Positions 59,862 through 64,000 of a stretch of DNA of 64,000 nucleotides are shown here, piece by piece; position 1 is the stretch's first letter; each line of letters starts with the position of its first letter. The notes below the pieces were generated by a model that was not told where the DNA came from, searched no databases, and was given only the letters and a program-made list of their open reading frames with translations. The position numbers were made by a program, and so were the translations under genes. The stretch covers positions 1 through 64,000 of the forward strand of contig PQAS01000058.1 of NCBI GenBank assembly GCA_003104905.1. The letters are read 5' to 3'. Origin of the DNA: Candidatus Methanoperedentaceae archaeon (GTDB lineage Archaea; Halobacteriota; Methanosarcinia; Methanosarcinales; Methanoperedenaceae).

Positions 59862-60941
59862 TTGCAGGCCAAACAGGAATTGCGAAATATTCACGATGAA
59901 TGTACACAACGCGTCTTAGCTGGAAAATCTACTGTGGATGATGCATTGTTTCTTCTGAATTATCCGTCTTATCTATTTTCTTTAGCTGACATGCTTCGAA
60001 AAAATGTATCGGGGGACCGTGTGACCTATGTCATTAACAGGAACATAAATTTTACAAATAAATGCATCGGGACATGTAAATTCTGTGCCTTCAAGAAACA
60101 GGATGGATATATCATGTCAATCCCTGAAATTCTTGAAAAGACAAGAACTGCTGTCGCGATCAATGCCACTGAGGTTTGTATCCAGGGGGGTCTGCTTGCC
60201 AATTGGGATGTATTTGATTATTGCAATATCCTTGAGAACATTAAGAGTGAATTCCCGAAAATTCATATTCACGCTTTTTCTCCAATGGAAGTATATCATG
60301 CTTCGCAAAACAGCAATATGAGTTACAAAGAAACACTCTCAAACCTGAAAAGATCGGGTCTTGGCTCCATGCCGGGCACGGCTGCTGAAATACTTGTTGA
60401 CCGTGTGAGGGAAGAGATATGCCCGGATAAACTTACTGCCCATGAGTGGATAGATGTCATCAAAACAGCTCATAATTCAGGTATCCCCACAACAGCGACA
60501 ATAATGTACGGACATATTGAAACTCTTTCAGAACGAATAGAACATATAATGTTAATCAGGGATATCCAGAAGAAAACCGGTGGTTTCACTGAATTTGTGC
60601 CGCTTCCTTTTATGGCCTCCAATAATACCCTTGGAATGGGGAAAAATGTTTCCCGCGGCATCGAAGATCTAAAACTTCATGCCCTTGCAAGAGTACTCCT
60701 GTATCCGTATGTTAAAAATATCCAGGCAAGCTGGGTAAAGCTTGGCAGGGAACTTGCGCAATCAGCTCTTACATGCGGGGCTAATGATCTTGGCGGAACA
60801 TTGATGGAAGAACAGATATCAAAGAGTGCCGGGGCAACAAGCGGCGAGTATATGGCGCCCTTTGAGTTTGAGGAAATGATAAGTCAAATGAACAGGATCC
60901 CGCAGCAAAGGGATACTCTTTACAAATATATCAATCCCTAG
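59862..60941 (+). CDS. cofH: 5-amino-6-(D-ribitylamino)uracil:tyrosine 4-hydroxyphenyl transferase CofH
   Basis: 359 aa with TTG start at 59862 (GGTGGT at 59844-59849 as ribosome-binding site); the frame is open further upstream but would overlap cofG by about 140 bp. Radical SAM motif 'FTNKCIGTCKFCAFKKQDGY', 'EVCIQGGLLANWDVFDYCNI', 'IHIHAFSPMEVYHASQ', 'GSMPGTAAEILVD' and 'LTCGANDLGGTLMEEQISKS'. These are CofH landmarks. It joins tyrosine-derived hydroxybenzyl to the pyrimidine precursor before CofG closes the ring. Ends with TAG. Confidence 0.94.
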   Translation: MQAKQELRNIHDECTQRVLAGKSTVDDALFLLNYPSYLFSLADMLRKNVSGDRVTYVINRNINFTNKCIGTCKFCAFKKQDGYIMSIPEILEKTRTAVAINATEVCIQGGLLANWDVFDYCNILENIKSEFPKIHIHAFSPMEVYHASQNSNMSYKETLSNLKRSGLGSMPGTAAEILVDRVREEICPDKLTAHEWIDVIKTAHNSGIPTTATIMYGHIETLSERIEHIMLIRDIQKKTGGFTEFVPLPFMASNNTLGMGKNVSRGIEDLKLHALARVLLYPYVKNIQASWVKLGRELAQSALTCGANDLGGTLMEEQISKSAGATSGEYMAPFEFEEMISQMNRIPQQRDTLYKYINP

Positions 60942-61234
60942 ATCTTGAGAATTTTTATAAGTTTTTTGTAAATATTAGAGTTTAAATATTGTGTTTAAAC
61001 TTATTTAAGAATATTATATTTAAATGTATTTAATATCAATAATCAACATTTTCTCGTTTTACTTAAATATCATGCATATAATTATGATGATTTTATACTA
61101 ATAATGATGAGTCTACCCATACTGAGTCTACTTTTTTTTTGCAGCCTTTAATTATAAATACTTTTCTTATATACAATATATTAAAACGGAAGATTTATAT
61201 TTAATGACTACATTTAAAGATACGGTGAAATGTT
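60942..61234. other. AT-rich intergenic region with promoter for the regulator gene
   Basis: No gene seen. Long A/T runs may end the cofGH transcript. A TATA-like ATTTATATTTAA at about 61192-61203 and GGTG at 61225-61228 precede the gene at 61235. Confidence 0.5.
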
Positions 61235-61609
61235 ATGAAAAGTCTTTCAGTCAATGTGCTTGACAAAGCAGATGAAGAATTTGCCGATACACTTATTGAG
61301 TTAGGATTAAAAAGGAATGTTGCAAAAGTACTCACTTATTTGAAAAATGTTAAGGATGTAACTTCCAGGGACCTTGAAATGGGTTCTGATCTAAGGCAGC
61401 CTGAGGTAAGCATAGCTATGCGCGAACTTGAGGAACTGGCATGGATAGCGGAAAGAGAAGAGAAAAAACCTGGAAAAGGCAGACCATATAAGATATATCA
61501 GCTCAAAACCAATATTGAATCCATCATTGAACATCTTGAAACACAGAAGAAAAAAGAATCTCAGGCAATGATGGCCAGCATAAAACGTTTAAAAGAATTG
61601 ACTAAGTAA
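61235..61609 (+). CDS. winged-helix transcriptional regulator (TrmB/MarR-like)
   Basis: 124 aa. 'LIELGLKRNVAKVLTYLKNV' and 'VTSRDLEMGSDLRQPEVSIA' form a helix-turn-helix, followed by the wing 'MRELEELAWIAEREEKKPGK' with 'GRPYKIYQLK' and a C-terminal dimerisation helix. The layout matches short archaeal TrmB-like regulators. It precedes the radical SAM gene by 20-60 bp and may control it. The ligand is unknown. Confidence 0.78.
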   Translation: MKSLSVNVLDKADEEFADTLIELGLKRNVAKVLTYLKNVKDVTSRDLEMGSDLRQPEVSIAMRELEELAWIAEREEKKPGKGRPYKIYQLKTNIESIIEHLETQKKKESQAMMASIKRLKELTK

Positions 61610-61668
61610 AACAATTTATTTTTAGAGGGGTGGGAATTCTTTTATCTTATTTTTGGCATAAGGACTAC

Positions 61669-62754
61669 ATGCATTATCATATAATCCTGACAAAAGAATG
61701 CAACCTTAAATGCAATTATTGTGGAGGTGGGAGCGATTCACTACCCCGGGAAATCCAGTATTGCATAGATGACCTCAAAAAGTTCCTCTCTCAAGATGAA
61801 AATCCTATTATAGAATTCTATGGAGGGGAACCTCTTCTTCGTATCGCAACCATGAAAGAGATCATGGACCGGATACCCGGGAGATTTGTTATCCAGACCA
61901 ACGGTCTTCTGCTTCATAAGCTCGAATCGGATTATTTGAAAAAATTCCATTCGGTCCTCGTATCTATTGATGGGACAAAGGATGTGACAGACTCAGCGCG
62001 AGGAAACGGGGTTTATGAATGCATCATGGATAATATAAAGCTGATCAGGCAAAGGGGATTTTCAGGAGACCTTGTGGCCAGGATGACAGTAGCGCAGGGA
62101 ACTGATATATATGAGAATGTAATGCATCTTCTCACTGTAAAAGATGGATTTGACCATGTTCACTGGCAGCTTGATTTTGAAATGTTCTGGGAAGCATGGG
62201 AGCATACGATACCCGGTCTTCCTGAATGGATCCACTCTTATAATTCAGGGATCTCTTCACTCATAAGATGGTGGGTTTCCCGGATGGGGCAAACAGGACA
62301 CGTTGCCGGGATCGTACCATTTACAGGCGTGATGAAATCCCTTCTTGAAGGCACCGGGTCACACCTGCGATGCGGTTCAGGAATTGATTTTTTTACAATA
62401 ATGCCGGACGGCAGGATTTCTGCATGTCCTGTTTCTATTGATTTTGATTTTTCGGTCATAGGCTCAATACATGAAGATATTCCTTTATCTCTTATTAATA
62501 AGGCGAGAGTTGGTGAACCCTGTGTATCCTGTGAAATTTTTCAGATTTGCGGGGGAAGATGTCTTTTTGTGAACCGGTCGCAGGAACTTTTAAGGGAAAA
62601 TGGATATGATATGATATGCTGCACCGTCCAGCATCTTGTAAAGGAATTGCGGGAGGCTTTGCCGCAAATCCAGGAGCTTATCAGGACAGGGGTAATTGCA
62701 GGATCGGATTTTAATTATCCGGAATTTAATAACGGATGCGAAATCATACCGTAA
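61669..62754 (+). CDS. radical SAM/SPASM protein, putative peptide-modifying
   Basis: 361 aa from the ATG at 61669 (MHYHIILTKECN); a GTG at 61630 is possible. Radical SAM motif 'LTKECNLKCNYCGGGSDSLP' (CxxxCxxC), 'PIIEFYGGEPLL', 'SIDGTKDVTDSARG' and a C-terminal SPASM-type cysteine set: 'HLRCGSG', 'GRISACPVSID', 'CVSCEIFQICGGRCLF' and 'YDMICC'. It resembles an archaeal group annotated as peptide-modifying SPASM enzymes. I see no obvious precursor peptide gene next to it, so the substrate remains open. Confidence 0.82.
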   Translation: MHYHIILTKECNLKCNYCGGGSDSLPREIQYCIDDLKKFLSQDENPIIEFYGGEPLLRIATMKEIMDRIPGRFVIQTNGLLLHKLESDYLKKFHSVLVSIDGTKDVTDSARGNGVYECIMDNIKLIRQRGFSGDLVARMTVAQGTDIYENVMHLLTVKDGFDHVHWQLDFEMFWEAWEHTIPGLPEWIHSYNSGISSLIRWWVSRMGQTGHVAGIVPFTGVMKSLLEGTGSHLRCGSGIDFFTIMPDGRISACPVSIDFDFSVIGSIHEDIPLSLINKARVGEPCVSCEIFQICGGRCLFVNRSQELLRENGYDMICCTVQHLVKELREALPQIQELIRTGVIAGSDFNYPEFNNGCEIIP

Positions 62755-63202
62755 TGACGGCTGCCGTAAGATACGCCACTGCCAGGTAGCGAAGGAATTT
62801 GCCTGTGAATACAAAGACGGAAAAAATCCGGAAATTAAGTCGCAATAATCCGCCTGCGACCGTAATTGCGTCCCCCAGGAAGGGAAGCCATGTAAATAAA
62901 AGTACAAAAGAGCCGTATTTAGCGAAAATTTTTTCGGCCTTATTAAGTTCCTCAGGATTGAATTTGAGATATTTCTCAACAAATGTTCTTCCCTTGTATC
63001 CGATGTAATAACTTGTGCAGGCTCCAAGGAAGTTGCCCGTCGATGCAACTAAAACCAGTCCGGGGATATTAAATTTATTCTGGACAAGATAAATCAATAT
63101 GCCTTCGCTTCCGAAAGGAAGAATTGTCGAGGCCAGGAAACTTGCAAGGAAAAGACCCTCATAACCAAATCCGAGCAACATGCTTTCTAAAGATTCAAAC
63201 AT
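62744..63202 (-). CDS. DedA/SNARE-associated family membrane protein (YqaA-like)
   Basis: 152 aa. 'GLFLASFLASTILPFGSEGI' at the N-terminus, 'VLVASTGNFLGACTSYYIGY' with the glycine-rich turn, then 'AKYGSFVLLFTWLPFLGDAI' and 'GLLRLNFRIFSVF' are hallmarks of YqaA-type DedA proteins, which have four or five membrane segments. Members act in lipid transport and membrane homeostasis. The gene is convergent with the radical SAM gene and overlaps its 3' end by 11 bp. Confidence 0.85.
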   Translation of the reverse strand: MFESLESMLLGFGYEGLFLASFLASTILPFGSEGILIYLVQNKFNIPGLVLVASTGNFLGACTSYYIGYKGRTFVEKYLKFNPEELNKAEKIFAKYGSFVLLFTWLPFLGDAITVAGGLLRLNFRIFSVFVFTGKFLRYLAVAYLTAAVITV

Positions 63203-63304
63203 AGACTGAAATAATCACACCGGATATAAGAACAATTGTATTTAATTAAGGATAAATACTGATTCGTTGTTCATTATTTAATATCTTTCCAGGGAGGACT
63301 TGAT

Positions 63305-63715
63305 TTGGAAGCTGATGAAATAATCCGTATATTGAACCAGGATTTTATAAGGGAAATTGAAGCAACGTTGATCTATGTCAGGAATGCTTTCATCATACAG
63401 AAATGCGATCCCGGCAGGGTGACTGAAGCGATAGCGGTAGATGAAATGAGGCATATGAACTGGCTTGCTGAGCTCATAGTAAAAAGGGGTGGGAAACCCA
63501 GCATGGAACATAAGGAACTGGATTTTGGCGGCGATGACCTTTATGGCCAGCTAAAAAAACAGGTAGCGCTTGAAACTGAAACCATAGAGATATACAAACA
63601 ACAGATAGAAAGCATCGACGATGCGGAAGTTGTTGGCGTATTAAAGCATATCCTCGATGAAGAAAAGAGACACAGGAAAGAGTTCAGGACAAGGCTTGAT
63701 AAGATCAGCAGGTAA
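63305..63715 (+). CDS. ferritin-like diiron protein
   Basis: 136 aa, TTG start at 63305 with GGAGG at 63292-63296. A four-helix bundle with diiron ligands: 'FIREIEATLIYVRN' (Glu), 'AIAVDEMRHMNWLAELI' (ExxH), 'VALETETIEIYKQQIES' (Glu) and 'HILDEEKRHRKEFRTRL' (ExxxH). The family includes bacterioferritin- and rubrerythrin-like proteins for iron handling or peroxide defence. There is no rubredoxin domain, so electron supply is external. Confidence 0.85.
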   Translation: MEADEIIRILNQDFIREIEATLIYVRNAFIIQKCDPGRVTEAIAVDEMRHMNWLAELIVKRGGKPSMEHKELDFGGDDLYGQLKKQVALETETIEIYKQQIESIDDAEVVGVLKHILDEEKRHRKEFRTRLDKISR

Positions 63716-63736
63716 TATCCTATTGAGTCAATATAT

Positions 63737-64000
63737 ATGAATACTTTAGAAGGTTTTGAGGAACTTTCAGTAAGCAAAGAACATTCCGAGGTCAAAGTTC
63801 CTATAATGCATGTGGAACTGGCTCTGAAGGCCAGGTATTTCATAAAGGGAGGAGAAATTGGTTATTGCAGTTTATTGATAAATGATGTCAAAGGTCGCGG
63901 TTTAACCGGAAAACTGGCCGCAGCGGCTGCAAAATACTATGTCGGAAGGACTATCTGTGTATTCATATCTGAAATATCCGAAGGGAAAAAACTCATTACG
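63737..64000 (+). CDS. unidentified protein, N-terminal part only
   Basis: ATG at 63737, 88 codons open to the window edge. Alternating polar/hydrophobic strands ('KVPIMHVELALKARYFIKGG') then a glycine/alanine-rich helix ('GRGLTGKLAAAAAKYYVGRT'). Not recognised. It begins 21 bp after the ferritin-like gene and probably shares its transcript. Confidence 0.6.
   Translation, partial: MNTLEGFEELSVSKEHSEVKVPIMHVELALKARYFIKGGEIGYCSLLINDVKGRGLTGKLAAAAAKYYVGRTICVFISEISEGKKLIT

Overview
The window looks like a chromosomal stretch of a methanotrophic or methanogenic archaeon of the Methanosarcinales, most likely a 'Candidatus Methanoperedens' (ANME-2d) relative. This is inferred from gene content: adjacent cofG and cofH for coenzyme F420, a Nob1-type rRNA endonuclease, a ferredoxin:thioredoxin-reductase-like protein with a rubredoxin tail, TATA-box upstream regions, and two multiheme c-type cytochromes with 17 and 31 haem motifs. 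TAG is used as an ordinary stop codon (for example in the 17-haem cytochrome, cofG and cofH).

The dominant structure is a 45.15-kb integrated element. A 13-bp direct repeat (7287-7299 and 52437-52449) lies in the anticodon arm of a tRNA-Leu(UAA) gene on the minus strand. The 3' half of that tRNA is at 7244-7299 and the 5' half at 52437-52476. Joined, they make an 83-nt tRNA with a fully paired acceptor stem. A tyrosine recombinase sits just inside the left end. An intact tRNA-Leu(UAA) of different sequence sits just inside the right end and probably replaces the broken host gene.

Left flank (1-7243): the start of an IS605-type tnpB, glutaredoxin, FTR-like protein, 17-haem cytochrome, Nob1, and a decayed succinate dehydrogenase locus. 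In that locus the SdhB-like protein lacks one 3Fe-4S cysteine, an SdhC fragment is fused in frame to the biotin transporter gene bioY, and no SdhA is present. A nitroreductase follows.

Element (7287-52449): integrase; two AbiE-like toxin-antitoxin pairs; YjbQ; small AbrB-like and winged-helix proteins; a possible peptide-modification locus (37-aa peptide, GT2 glycosyltransferase, radical SAM protein, P-loop kinase); a degenerate ERCC4 protein with a PrimPol replication protein; a STAND ATPase with a glycine zipper; a minimal type IV secretion-like operon with a VirB4-type ATPase carrying a nuclease-like tail; a PIN toxin-antitoxin cassette between two structured repeats; an orphan nucleotidyltransferase; a PD-(D/E)XK-like protein; a Rad50/Mre11-like pair with a membrane hairpin; a translationally coupled dynamin-like GTPase and SNF2 ATPase; an ArdC antirestriction operon; a degenerate RNase III-like protein; and a ribbon-helix-helix regulator whose palindromic operator recurs across the element. 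The picture is a mobile, possibly conjugative element loaded with conflict genes. No relaxase, VirD4 coupling protein or CRISPR array was found.

Right flank (52477-64000): the 31-haem cytochrome between two 56-bp direct repeats, a second tyrosine recombinase, cofG-cofH, a winged-helix regulator with a radical SAM/SPASM protein, a DedA/YqaA-like membrane protein, a ferritin-like protein, and the start of an unidentified gene.
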